Positions 48,864 to 61,251 of a stretch of DNA of 64,000 nt are shown piece after piece (position 1 is the stretch's first letter; every line of letters starts with the position of its first letter). The notes under the pieces are model-generated. The model was not told the origin of the DNA, searched no databases, and worked only from the letters and a program-made list of their open reading frames with translations. The DNA is taken from positions 34,482,537 to 34,546,536 of the forward strand of contig OX463781.1 in assembly GCA_949825025.1 (NCBI GenBank), written 5' to 3'. This stretch comes from Siphlonurus alternatus (lineage: Eukaryota; Arthropoda; Insecta; Ephemeroptera; Siphlonuridae). Position numbers and translations under genes: made by a program.

Positions 48864-51357
48864 CTCCTACTCTCTACTATCACGCATCACGCTACCACTA
48901 GTTTGCAGAATAAAAAATACAATAAAGTACAAAAATAGCTGGGAAAGTGAAAAAGAAGAAAAAAAGTACGTCATTTTCATGAATACCACAGATTCCTCCT
49001 CTTCGAGCGAGAAAGTACTACCGAGACTGCAGCGTGTCTGTCCCTCATTAAGGCTCCGTGTCTCGGGCATAACTCAGGCTAGATCCTCGACGTTATACTG
49101 AATGCTATTGCCTGGTAAAACGTACAATTATGTGGTAAATGAGGCGTCAGATGAGTTGTTGGTAGATAAAACTGTGGGAAATGCATATGAAATAAACATA
49201 GTATAATTTATATAATTTAATTATTGTTACGTATTTAAGTAAAATCAGCAATATTTGTAGTTCTACTTTTAATTATTTCACCCGAGGTACATATAGTATT
49301 ATACGAACAGTAGGATGAGGGTAGCAAGCAAAGCACTAGAAGCACCATATCACAAGTAACTGCTAACCTACAAATTTATACTAATGTTTATATATAGAAA
49401 AAAAGCTGTCACAAAATTACTATTTTTAACAGAGTCTTCTGCGCGCAATTAGGTGAAACAGAAAAATAATAAAATATTTAATGCTTCGATTAGATACATT
49501 ACGTAAAACCAAGATTCTTTCATTTGAATTTAACGATTCATATCTTAATTATACTAACAATATAGCGCGTCTTTAACATAAACTTAAGAATATATTCTTA
49601 TAACATTTCATTAAATAATAAAAATAAAAACTTAAGTTTGTATACAGTATAATATTTAAATTTAAAATTATATTACAAAATTTTGCTGCATCATGACACT
49701 ATAAGAAATTCCATAAAATTTTATAACATCATTTTTTTTTTTTTTTTTTTCATCTGCTTCAATTTTGTCACAGCTTTGAAAATAAGGTTCAAATTACAAA
49801 TTATTATCAAATGTAAAAAGCTTTCTCTCTCTCACATTTTATTCCCGTGATTGGTTTCAGTTCTATCCTCCTTTATTCTCCCGTCTTACGTCTATTAGCG
49901 CGACGGTGTATGGCGACGACCCCATTCAGGTCATTTCATATTGAAGGAGCTGCCTCTGGCTCACTCCACAATACCATACAGCTCCTTTAGCTTGGTTCTC
50001 CGAGGATATTGATAGAAGAAGACAATCTTCTCTGTGAACTTCCATAACATAACTTAAAGCATAACATGAAAGCTTGAGGCAATGTAAGTGTCTCTATATG
50101 GATGGTAGAATAATAATTAGTCAAATAAAGATATATATTGTTGTTAATAAAAATAAGTTTTTTTAAAACATACTGCATAAACCAAATTAAAACAAAGTTA
50201 TTGTATAGAAGGGACATACCGTATTATAAATAATTTTAAAATTATGAGAAATATTTAAATAAATGAAGTGTGCGAATTGTGTGTTTAAACAAAGTGAAAT
50301 GTTATGATATTACAGTGAAAGCCTAAGACGTAAAGTCAATTATTTCAATGAAACAGTCTGAAATTAAAGGTTTAGGTCGAGAAAAAAAAGAATAAAAGTG
50401 CATTGAAATTTTGAAGATTTATCGACAGTGGGACTATATTTTTTACTCTGGACTATATTATTAAGTTTTTAAAAAACACTAAACACTATTTTCTAATAAT
50501 TCTTTTTTTTTTCATGGTATTTTGTAATTTTGTTTTCTTATCTTTTTAGTGTAAAATTCTAAAATTAGATAAATGTCATAATAACTGGGCACATACAGTA
50601 TATATATAATATAATATATATGTATGCTTTCTGCATGTGGATAAAAAATGTATTTGAGTATATAATATATACTAGTACATGATGTGTTTTGTTTTCGTAT
50701 TTGTTAATTGTAATTATAAATCATTTAATTTTAATTTCATGCTTTAAAATCCTACAAGATTGAAAAAGATTTCAATTCGAATTTAATATTTCCTATGAAT
50801 TCCTAATAAATTTTTTTATGTATTGTGCCTATCATAAATGTTATTTGTACTTTAAATGGTATTTTATACTCATTATATTTATTTAGTACAAACTACTGGT
50901 TAGGTAGACCCATTACCAAGAACAATAAGTCCTACAAATATATTCATTTAAATACAAAGATATAAAATTAAGCTAACATGCACATTCATCCTTTTTTTTT
51001 GTATTTTTTTACTGAACAGTGTAAATGTGTAAATAATATTATTACAGTGCAAATAACGTGAATGATAATTTGTATGAATAAATATGGAGGGTCCGCATTT
51101 AAAATCTCTCAGTTGACACAGTTATTTTCCGGCCCAACTAATCTACATTGAAGGTGGTCACTCAATATTTTTGTTTGGAAATTTTTTATTTATAATAAAA
51201 TAATAATTATTAAAGATAAAAAATTTAAAAACATTTTACGACTGAAGGGTTAATGTCAATACATGATGAATCACTTAAAATATTAGCAAACCTTCCTTAT
51301 ACATCATTATTTTTGTTGGCAAAAAAAAAAAAAAAAAAAAAAAATGAAATAAACAAA

Positions 51358-51360
<3 letters not shown>
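47740..51360. other. Region without supported gene
   Basis: A (CT)n run at 48814-48859 lies in a GC-richer patch (48700-49090) whose frames are not recognisable; another patch at 49840-50040 contains a GGAGCTG ... CAGCTCC hairpin. Poly(T)/(A) runs near 49733 and 51321. Otherwise AT-rich. Confidence 0.4.

Positions 51361-51413
<53 letters not shown>
51361..51413. repeat. (TA)n microsatellite
   Basis: About 26 units. Confidence 0.9.
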
Positions 51414-51418
<5 letters not shown>

Positions 51419-51533
51419 TAAATATATGATAAAAAACATTCTATTTTTTTATCTAACATTATATACGCACTAAAACTTTATGTATATGTATATAGTTTGT
51501 AAAACGAAAGAATACAATTATTGAATCTATATA

Positions 51534-52304
51534 ATGAAGCATCAACCTCATTTCTTTATTGTAGAAATGGATAGAGGGTGCAAAGTTATTCTACCCTGAT
51601 TTTTTTCAGATTTTTTTGAGACCGGGAACTATTTTTAAAAATTATTAAAAGTCCTTTTTGTGACGTCACGAGGCGGCAAGTCCTATCTTTTTCTTAAGGT
51701 ATAACCTGAGAATCTGTCTGTCAAGGTCAAGAGGCGTGGCTATAGTGGCAACACTGTTTGCATTGGAATGAGCTTAAATTTTTAGGAGGGGGTGGTGACA
51801 ACAGTCCTTGAGAACGTTGCCACATTTCTCATCACATATAGGAAACGATCATCGCCACGGTTCAAAATATATGAAAACAATTCAGAAAAATAGTCTAAAA
51901 AATTAGGCTTTAGTAAAAAAAAAAAAGTAAAAGAATCTGTTGTATAGTTTTTTTGCAATGCTAATTAACAAATTTAACATTGGAAGGATACAAAATTCTC
52001 ATTTAAATAAATTAATTATTATTAAACCAACGGTTAAAAAATTCCGAAAAAATTCAGAGCTAATTTGACGATTGTTGTGAGTCCACCAAATTAATTTGAA
52101 GAAAATCTGTTGTAGCGAATTTTTCGTCCAAATTTCTCAGGTTAAGCCTTAAGGAGTGGCGTCTCGTGACGTCATGAAAAAGACTTTCAATAATTTTTTA
52201 AAAATAGTTCCCGGTCTCAAAAAAATCTGAAAATAATCAGGGTAGCATAACTTTGCACCCTTTGTCCATTTCTGAAATAAAAAAAATTGAGGACGATACT
52301 CCAT
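51534..52304. mobile_element. GACGTCAC-centred palindromic MITE, interrupted copy
   Basis: The two halves (51534-51697 and 52153-52304) match the intact copy at 25332-25652. Between them, exactly at the CTTAAGG of the loop, a 451-bp TTAA element has inserted. Confidence 0.75.
51698..52148. mobile_element. TTAA-flanked element, family 2 (GGTATAACCTGAGAA ends)
   Basis: Ends GGTATAACCTGAGAA and TTTCTCAGGTTAAGCC form short terminal inverted repeats; TTAA flanks at 51694-51697 and 52149-52152. The interior is not a hairpin and has no long ORF. The intact MITE at 25332-25652 shows the empty site (TTTTTCTTAAGGAGCGGCG). Confidence 0.8.
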
Positions 52305-52971
52305 TTATTTAAAGACTATATAAACACTATAAAAGTCTATAAACCATAACCATTAATAAAATCAGCATCTTTTTCACACCAAAAAATATCAAAAAATTAA
52401 TATTATCATGATGTTATTGATTGATTTATTTTATTTTTTGCGTAGATTGTACATATACATATACATGTTTTTTTGTTTTTCTTGCGTTTTTATTTTTAAT
52501 TTTTTTTAGAATTATCACCTTTATTTTTGAAAGTATTGCATGAAATGGCATGCATTTAATAATCACAATTTATTCAATACAAATGAAAATTAGCTATTAC
52601 ATTATATGAAGTTTTCATTTAGGTCCAAATTTTCGTGTCTAATGTACCGCAATTTTGCATATATTATGGTATAATATAACCATGTATGTTTTACATACTG
52701 TGCTATATAAAGGCAACTATAGCTCGCTCAATTTAGTATTCGCACCATTGGATTCGCATTTGTCGTCACTGAGCGAGAGAGCAAACTAACGTATACGCTT
52801 GGTAGCTCAGCACTACCTAATTTTTATTACTATATTCTATGTCGTTTACTCTCTATGCTATACACATGACTTGAATTAAAAAAAAATAAAGTTGAAAGCG
52901 TTTAAATCAAGAAGCTAATGACATGCTCTGTGTCTCGCCGCTCTGATGGTATATAGCTCTCTCCTCTCCTC

Positions 52972-53064
<93 letters not shown>

Positions 53065-53985
53065 GTCTCTCCATAGAACATCACAGTACGTTCGTTTTAC
53101 CGTGCATACATTTCACAAACGTTACGAGGCATAAAAAGAGTAAACTTTTTTTAATGAAAACAAAATTTAACTGCCTTTTTGCTATACGAATACAACTCTA
53201 ATTTAGTAATTTGCTTTATGTTCACAAGAATTAATTATTTTATTCAAGAGAGTAGACGTGATTGAATAATTATTTCATTTCTTCGCTAGCATATTAAGCC
53301 TACATAAAAATAACTTACTGTGACATTAAAATTGAAATTGAAATTAAATATTTATGAATAAATTTAAACTATTTCATGTTTTTTTCCAATCACTATTTTT
53401 TAATAAAATATAGTATAAAAAAATACAAATATAATTATATCTGTTTTTTTCTTTATTATCAAACAATATATATTTATTTAATTCTTAACTCATGGCATGG
53501 TTTAATTAATTTAATTTGCCTGCATCTCGCGTATTCCCTGCATTTCTTCTGAAAATAACAGAATTGATGCATACTGGATTGTTATATCATGTAATAACAT
53601 ATAAAAATATTTCAAGTAAATAAATTTGTAATGCATAACTTTTTACAAATTTTACTAAACAAAAATATTTTTGTTACATTCCATGACGAGTCCTGTTTGT
53701 TTTACAGTCGTGTATGGTTTATGTAGGTACATCAGTAATGTAATGATATAAATCAGTAGCAGCAGCCATAGAGAATCAATGAAAGGTGTCTAATAAATAT
53801 TCCGCGGTCCAGCGACTGTGATAGCCTCGCCTGGCCACGCGGACGCACGAAATGAAATATTGCCCCACCACCTCGCTCGATCCAACACGTATGAAAATTC
53901 CAACAAATCCCAGCGGCTAATAACGTGAATAAAATCTATTGCATAATGTATCGTAAACATGGAAATATTTTTTTATCTTGCATAT
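52305..53985. other. Region without supported gene
   Basis: Mostly AT-rich around the (CT)n run; a GC-richer stretch at 53800-53900 has no readable frame. Confidence 0.4.
52976..53070. repeat. (CT)n microsatellite
   Basis: About 42 units ending in CTCTGTCTCTGTCTCT. Confidence 0.95.
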
Positions 53986-54054
53986 ATAATATATATCAAT
54001 TCCAATGAGCCTTTTCCGTCATCGGTGCATGCGTATCGTCTATATTATTAAACA

Positions 54055-54690
54055 TCACTTTCGGGACCCCAAAATTAACCAGCGTTTTCCTATGCTGGGA
54101 CGCACTTCCTTTGGGAGAGCGTCTGGGTTCGTCGGAACCCGACGAAACTTTTCCTGGGGGTTCCTGGGAGTTGCCGCCATAACCAGGAAAATAATAAAAA
54201 ATCCACGTCCGGGGGGGGGGGGGGGGGGGGAGGGGTGCTGGGGGTGAATTTTTTTATTTAGATTTTTAAGGGTTTTTCGGCCTCCGAGCTCTTCCGGTGC
54301 CCTGCGCTGGCCGTGGGTGGCGGAGGTTTTTGCCCGGTGAACTTTTGTTGCTGCCGAGTCGTGTTCGGTTCCGGACACCGGACACCGTTTCGGCAGTGCA
54401 CGCCGACCGTGAGGTTACGTTTGGAAATTTGGGCTCTTCGGTGTCGTGTGGTCTGTGTTTCGAATCACCGTGTGTTCGAGTGTTGGTGCGTGGTGTGTTG
54501 TCGTGGCCGTGTAGTGAGGACGTCATGCTATTGCGACGTATTACGTGTCACTTTGATGTGTTATGGCCCTCTATCATGCACTTTGAATCCCAAATGTGGA
54601 CACGGGGTGACCTTGTGCCGTGTGACTTCACGGCTAGGGGATCTCCTCCCTGAGTTCATCTTTTCGTTGGTTTCGATTTGTGTTTTCTGA
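54055..54690. other. GC-rich island of unknown origin with poly-G tract
   Basis: About 630 bp of sharply higher GC than its surroundings, with 20 G in a row at 54211-54230. Overlapping open frames exist on both strands (for example 54297-54653 and 54313-54690 on +), but none shows a known domain. The abrupt borders and composition suggest an inserted element, perhaps a retrotransposon 5' UTR, or foreign DNA. No target duplication found by eye. Confidence 0.4.
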
Positions 54691-55560
54691 TACGTAAACA
54701 TGCAACACACAACGTACTAGTATTAATATAAGTATTAGAAGAAAAAAAGTGGACCCTGTTCAAATACTTATATTTGGACTTATATATTACGCACATTGGA
54801 ATTAATTAAATAAAACGTCATCTGATGGAAATAACATCTTGTCTATACGGACTAAAAATAGTATTTAAGTTAAAAAATTGCAGACATTCTAACTGCCTTT
54901 GTATATAATAATGTTTTCACTATTTTCTTCTTTCTCACGGCAAATATTTGGTACTTAAAAATTATCTGATTCATCTAATGAAATTACGATTTTTATAATA
55001 ATTTCAAGTTAAAAATAAATATCATCAAAACATGCATGCATGAAGTTTGAAGTGTTTGAACTACTTGAATTTTTCAAGCAAAATCTAGTCAACATAAAGC
55101 CGTTTTGACACGGCGATAACAAGGAAATTGAGATGTTAACATCTCAATTTCCTTGGCGATAATCAAATTATTTCTTATTATTTCAATACGTGCAAAAACT
55201 TCTCTATCTGGTTAAGAATAATTTTTTTTCACTACCGTATCAGTTTTGTTGTACTGTGTAAGAATTTAAATTTTGTTTCAATAAATATTCAAAATATCCA
55301 ATATTCATAGATTAAAAAAAAGTAACAAAAAATTATAAATTAAAATATGTATTAAATAATATCCATTATTGAACATAAAATATACATTAATATATTATAA
55401 CAAAATAAATAAAACACGTATATAATATAATTACGACTATACTTATTCATGGAGTTCATTAAATATAACCCCCCTAAGGGGTGCTCACCCCTAAGGAAAA
55501 TTGTTTTATTGTTCAGGGGGGGTGAGTGTAGTATATAGCAGCCGGTTTGACATGTGCCAA
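54691..55560. other. AT-rich region without gene
   Basis: A short perfect hairpin at about 55108-55156 (AAGGAAATTGAGATGTTAAC / GTTAACATCTCAATTTCCTT). Nothing else. Confidence 0.45.
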
Positions 55561-56363
55561 TATTCATGTTAAACTTTGTTAAAGTGACGTCATATTTATA
55601 TAGGTGACGTCATCCCCTATATATTACTATACAGGTTAGTGCTAACCATTAATAATAATTTTCTAAGAATAAAAAATGTCTGGACCGTTAATAGTCCCCC
55701 TACAGCACGCAACATCAATTCAATTTGCAGCTAGACAATATGACGCTTTACTTAAATTAAAATTTATTTTTACCGGAAGTAATTGGAAAATTAAGGTTTA
55801 TTTAATTACATGATTTAAATGTAATGTTTGGACTTTACTTTCGATATTCTCAAATAAATAAAAATATTACCCTTAACTGAATATTTAGAAAATTCCGGCT
55901 ACTTTCGGTAGGATTTCTTTTTTGATTAATTTTTTGTATGTAAATATGATGCAAAGCAGTAGTTTTGTAACAAAATTAACCATTATAGGATACAAAATAA
56001 ATTCAATGCATGCATCGCTACTTAGTACTTTGAATTGAAATGGGTATATGTATAAATACTTGCAAGCAGTAAACATTTTTTTTAATCTATTTTAATCTAA
56101 ATATTTGCTCAACTGTATTTTATATAAAGCTGATTTGATTTACAATATTTATATGCATGCACTCAAATAAATGTAAAATTTGACATATTATAGCTTTGAT
56201 GTGCTGGTATTTAATAGAAGTTTAGTGTAACAAATTTAATGCATTTATAACTAATTTAATGCTGATTTAACTTAGAATGATGATCAAATTCAATAGTCTA
56301 TCATTTTGCGTGCATTCGTTACCTATTAACAGGATTTATTGATAATAATAAAAAAGTAATTAA

Positions 56364-57001
56364 AGTAGAGTGAGCGATTTAATTTTTTGGAATATTTTAT
56401 TTTCTAAACAATAGTTTAACTTGCCTTCTATTAAGAAATGAAAACCAAAAAATTCCATCTCAAATAGCTTCATTACAAAAAATTCCCAAAGTTTGTGTTT
56501 CGGGTCCTTATGGAACAGAAAACAGCTTTTCACTCCAACTTCGTCTGAACTATGGTACCAATTAAAAAATACGAACGTAATCTATGATGAATTCTTTAAT
56601 GGATTTTCAAATATTTTTTTTTTTGTTTTTTTACGGAGCCGTTTTTCCGAAAAAAAATATTGAAATGTTTGCGGGTTCATTCCTATAAGGAGTTTCAAGT
56701 TTTTTTTTCCGGAAAAACGGCTCAGTATTTTTTTTTTTATTTGAAAACCCATTTAAGAATTCATCATAGATTACGTACGTATTTTTTAATTGGTACCATA
56801 GTTCAGACGAAGTTGTAGTAAAAAGCTATTTTCTGTTCCATAAGGATGCATGTTAAAGGCCTCCAAAACACCAACTTTGGGAATTTTTTGTGGTGAAGCT
56901 ATTTGAGATGGAATTTTTTGGTTTTCATTTCTCAATAGAGGGAGAGATAAAATAATTTTAGAAAATAAAATATTCAAAAAAATGAAATCGCTCACTCTAC
57001 T
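56364..57001. mobile_element. TTAA-flanked foldback MITE, family 3 (unit 1 copy)
   Basis: 638-bp inverted repeat: AGTAGAGTGAGCGATTT at one end, AAATCGCTCACTCTACT at the other, with matching inner arms (AAAAATTCCATCTCAAATAG; GAGCCGTTTTTCC / GGAAAAACGGCTC at the centre). TTAA at 56360-56363 and 57002-57005. Confidence 0.75.
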
Positions 57002-57103
57002 TTAAAACATAATGAATAATATATTATATAATAATATGTACCTCTATATTCAGTAAGTGCAATGCAATAACTTACAAGGACGTTATTTCCAAAACTGTAA
57101 AGC

Positions 57104-57243
57104 CGGTTATATTACATGATATAATTTTGCATACAATTTTTCCTTACAAGAAAACTTAAACTCCATTTCTTTATAGTTTGTATGGAGATGAAATTTTCTT
57201 GCAAGTAAAAATTGTGTGCAAAATAGTATTGTACCGGATTTAT
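57104..57243. mobile_element. ATTACACGATACAA hairpin MITE (unit 1)
   Basis: GCCGGTTATATTACATGATA ... TGTACCGG hairpin; the same element is at 60358-60500 in unit 2. Confidence 0.6.
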
Positions 57244-57282
57244 TTGCAAAACTGTAAGTTCATGTCACTATAATCATTTAAC

Positions 57283-57529
57283 TGGCTTTGGACCATTGCA
57301 CTTCCGGTTCATTGACAAAAGCTGTAGCGTCCATCCTGGCTGAGGTTTCCACGTTTCCCTCAGCCGCAGGCAAATGCCGGGATAGATTTGCAAGGCCGTG
57401 GCCGCCCCCGTTCCAGAAGAGCCCGCGAAACGCTCAAGTTAGGGTTTCGGAAGGTTCGGGGTTTCAAAGTAGTATGTAATTAGTAAATAAAAGTACCCAA
57501 TAGGGTTTGATTTAAATATTAAAAAAAAA
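57283..57529 (+). mobile_element. SINE-like retroposon with poly(A) tail
   Basis: 247 bp, GC-richer than its host, ending in about 10 A. Bounded by 13-bp direct repeats ATAATCATTTAAC (57270-57282, 57530-57542) and absent from unit 2 (one ATAATCATTTAAC near 60528). The string GGCAAATGCCGGGATAG with GGCCGTGGCC resembles the 3' domain of some arthropod SINE/LINE families (from memory, not searched). An internal open frame is incidental. Confidence 0.8.
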
Positions 57530-57652
57530 ATAATCATTTAACAAAATAAACTCCCTGGCGAACATCACATTCACATAAATAATCATTTTTTCAATCACTA
57601 TAATATATGCAGTATTATATAATATATTATATAAAAAAGGCATCTTGCTTAA

Positions 57653-58062
57653 GGGCATTGGGTGTAGCACCGGTAGTTAACAACACTGACGTATCTTCAC
57701 TATGTTAATTTTTTATCATTGCTCCTCGGAGTAATTTTTATGCTAGAGCTAAGCTGATTACTGTAGTATCAAGATAATTAGTAGCCCAAGTGCACAATTT
57801 GGCTAAATAAAGCCTGATTTAAAGAAAAGTATTTTTTAGTAATTTTTTAAATTTACATGCATTTTTCCAAAGTATAAAAAAAATGCTTTTCTTTAAATCA
57901 GGCTTTATTTAGCCAAATTGTGCACTTGGGCTACTAATTATCTTGATACTACAGCAATCAGCTTAGCTCTAGCATAAAAATTACTCCGAGGAGCAATGAT
58001 CAAAAATTAACATGGTGAAGATACGTCAGTGTTGCCAACTACCGGTGCTACACCCAATGCCC
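57653..58062. mobile_element. TTAA-flanked foldback MITE, family 4
   Basis: 410-bp inverted repeat with ends GGGCATTGGGTGTAGCACCG / CGGTGCTACACCCAATGCCC and long matching arms around an AT-rich centre. TTAA at 57649-57652 and 58063-58066; unit 2 keeps the empty site TTGCTTAAGCCAG near 60645-60657. Confidence 0.88.
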
Positions 58063-58133
58063 TTAAGCTAGTATTACACGGTACAATCTTGCTTACAATT
58101 TTTCCTTATATACAAGAAAATTTCATTTACTTA

Positions 58134-58272
58134 AGCCTTAAGCCTATATTACACGTTACAATTTTTCCTTGCAAGAAAATTTCCTCTCATTACAAACAAA
58201 TGAAGATTAAATTTTCTTGTAAGGAAAAATTGTATACAATAATCAGAAAAATTGTATCGTGTAATTCCGGCT
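58134..58272. mobile_element. ATTACACGATACAA hairpin MITE inserted in an older copy (TTA target)
   Basis: 139-bp hairpin starting AGCC and ending GGCT, flanked by TTA at 58131-58133 and 58273-58275; unit 2 has the un-inserted older hairpin (60653-60783) with one TTA at 60716-60718. A 3-bp TTA target is what PIF/Harbinger elements produce. Confidence 0.7.
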
Positions 58273-59623
58273 TTACAAACAAATGGAGTTCAAATTTTCT
58301 TGTAAAAGAAAAATTGTATGCAAAATTGTATCGTGTAATACTTATATTCTTATATTATTATTACTGTCAATATTTATTTACCTAAATCCATGGGAGGTAA
58401 TTTCAGTAATAGATGCATGAGAGACTCGATGAAACTTGAATAATAAAATGTGGTCAAATAGGAACTGCAACACATATTCTGAGAAACTTAACTTAGCCAT
58501 GGCAACAACAACAAAAGAAATATAATGGAAAACAAGTAAAAACAAACAAAAGTGTTACATAAAATTTGAACAATTTGAATGTTATTTACATAATACTTGA
58601 CATACGTTGATATCAGTTACACAAATCTTCAATTTTTTAGTATGTTTTTATGTCGTTAATATTTTTATATTTCTATGATAATTTAAATTACTGATATTTA
58701 ATCGATATAGCAATTTAATATTAACATGCATAATACAGAAAACCACCTTTTCTAATAAAACATGAGAGATAATACGAGAGGGTTTTGTCATATCTGATTA
58801 CACTATTACACTATTAACACTATTCATGTTAAACTCTGTTAAAGTGACGTCATATTTATATAGGTGACGTCATCCCCTATATATTACTATACAGGTTAGT
58901 GCTAACCATTAATAATAATTTTCTAAGAATAAAAAATGTCTGGACCGTTAATAGTCCCCCTACAGCACGCAACATCAATTCAATTTGCAGCTAGACAATA
59001 TGACGCTTTACTTAAATTAAAATTTATTTTTACCGGAAGTAATTGGAAAATTAAGGTTTATTTAATTACATGATTTAAATGTAATGTTTGGACTTTACTT
59101 TCGATATTCTCAAATAAATAAAAATATTACCCTTAACTGAATATTTAGAAAATTCCGGCTACTTTCGGTAGGATTTCTTTTTTGATTAATTTTTTGTATG
59201 TAAATATGATGCAAAGCAGTAGTTTTGTAACAAAATTAACCATTATAGGATACAAAATAAATTCAATGCATGCATCGCTACTTAGTACTTTGAATTGAAA
59301 TGGGTATATGTATAAATACTTGCAAGCAGTAAACATTTTTTTTAATCTATTTTAATCTAAATATTTGCTCAACTGTATTTTATATAAAGCTGATTTGATT
59401 TACAATATTTATATGCATGCACTCAAATAAATGTAAAATTTGACATATTATAGCTTTGATGTGCTGGTATTTAATAGAAGTTTAGTGTAACAAATTTAAT
59501 GCATTTATAACTAATTTAATGCTGATTTAACTTAGAATGATGATCAAATTCAATAGTCTATCATTTTGCGTGCATTCGTTACCTATTAACAGGATTTATT
59601 GATAATAATAAAAAAGTAATTAA

Positions 59624-60260
59624 AGTAGAGTGAGCGATTTAATTTTTTGGAATATTTTATTTTCTAAACAATAGTTTAACTTGCCTTCTATTAAGAAATG
59701 AAAACCAAAAAATTCCATCTCAAATAGCTTCATTACAAAAAATTCCCAAAGTTTGTGTTTCGGGTCCTTATGGAACAGAAAACAGCTTTTCACTCCAACT
59801 TCGTCTGAACTATGGTACCAATTAAAAAATACGAACGTAATCTATGATGAATTCTTTAATGGATTTTCAAATATTTTTTTTTTGTTTTTTTACGGAGCCG
59901 TTTTTCCGAAAAAAAATATTGAAATGTTTGCGGGTTCATTCCTATAAGGAGTTTCAAGTTTTTTTTTCCGGAAAAACGGCTCAGTATTTTTTTTTTTATT
60001 TGAAAACCCATTTAAGAATTCATCATAGATTACGTACGTATTTTTTAATTGGTACCATAGTTCAGACGAAGTTGTAGTAAAAAGCTATTTTCTGTTCCAT
60101 AAGGATGCATGTTAAAGGCCTCCAAAACACCAACTTTGGGAATTTTTTGTGGTGAAGCTATTTGAGATGGAATTTTTTGGTTTTCATTTCTCAATAGAGG
60201 GAGAGATAAAATAATTTTAGAAAATAAAATATTCAAAAAAATGAAATCGCTCACTCTACT
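59624..60260. mobile_element. TTAA-flanked foldback MITE, family 3 (unit 2 copy)
   Basis: Duplicated along with the segment; TTAA at 59620-59623 and 60261-60264. One base shorter in a T-run than the unit 1 copy. Confidence 0.75.
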
Positions 60261-60652
60261 TTAAAACATAATGAATAATATATTATATAATAATATGTAC
60301 CTCTATATTCAGTAAGTGCAATGCAATAACTTACAAGGACGTTATTTCCAAAACTGTAAAGCCGGTTATATTACATGATATAATTTTGCATACAATTTTT
60401 CCTTACAAGAAAACTTAAACTCCATTTCTTTATAGTTTGTATGGAGATGAAATTTTCTTGCAAGTAAAAATTGTGTGCAAAATAGTATTGTACCGGATTT
60501 ATTTGCAAAACTGTAAGTTCATGTCACTATAATCATTTAACAAAATAAACTCCCTGGCGAACATCACATTCACATAAATAATAATTTTTTCAATCACTAT
60601 AATATATGCAGTATTATATAATATATTATATAAATAAGGCATTTTGCTTAAG

Positions 60653-60783
60653 CCAGTATTACACGGTACAATCTTGCTTACAATTTTTCCTTATATACAA
60701 GAAAATTTCATTTCCTTACAAACAAATGGAGTTCAAATTTTCTTGTAAAAGAAAAATTGTATGCAAAATTGTATCGTGTAATA
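60653..60783. mobile_element. ATTACACGATACAA hairpin MITE, un-nested copy (unit 2)
   Basis: CAGTATTACACGGTACAATC pairs with TTGTATCGTGTAATA; the equivalent in unit 1 (58067-58347) is split by another member of the family. Confidence 0.65.
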
Positions 60784-61251
60784 TACTTATATTCTTATAT
60801 TATTATTACTGTCAATATTTATTTACCTAAATCCATGGGAGGTAATTTCAGTAATAGATGCATGAGAGACTCGATGAAACTTGAATAATAAAATGTGGTC
60901 AAATAGGAACTGCAACACATATTCTGAGAAACTTAACTTAGCCATGGCAACAACAACAAAAGAAATATAATGGAAAACAAGTAAAAACAAACAAAAGTGT
61001 TACATAAAATTTGAACAATTTGAATGTTATTTACATAATACTTGACATACGTTGATATCAGTTACACAAATCTTCAATTTTTTAGTATGTTTTTATGTCG
61101 TTAATATTTTTATATTTCTATGATAATTTAAATTACTGATATTTAATCGATATAGCAATTTAATATTAAATTGCATAATACAGAAAACCACCTTTTCTAA
61201 TAAAACATGAGAGATAATACGAGAGGGTTTTGTCATATCTGATTACACTAT

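Larger units (their letters stand above)
55561..58806 (+). repeat. Tandem segmental duplication, unit 1 (with three insertions)
   Basis: Nearly identical to 58821-61251 in the same orientation, from TATTCATGTTAAACT to GATTACACTAT. Only scattered base changes are visible. The 815-bp length difference equals, within one base, the three insertions with their target copies (57283-57529, 57653-58062, 58134-58272). A joining of two haplotypes by the assembler would look the same. Confidence 0.9.
58821..61251 (+). repeat. Tandem segmental duplication, unit 2 (empty-site version)
   Basis: Second copy, starting 3260 bp after the first, separated by a 14-nt junction (TACACTATTAACAC type). It lacks all three insertions of unit 1 and preserves each target once. 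Confidence 0.9.

Noticed and set aside
54055..54378. Minus-strand frame with a poly-proline run
   Set aside because: The proline run is the translation of the poly-G tract; no other protein feature.
56786..60254. Duplicated 63-69 codon frames in the two repeat units as genes
   Set aside because: They lie within palindromic MITE arms and are repeated only because the segment is duplicated.
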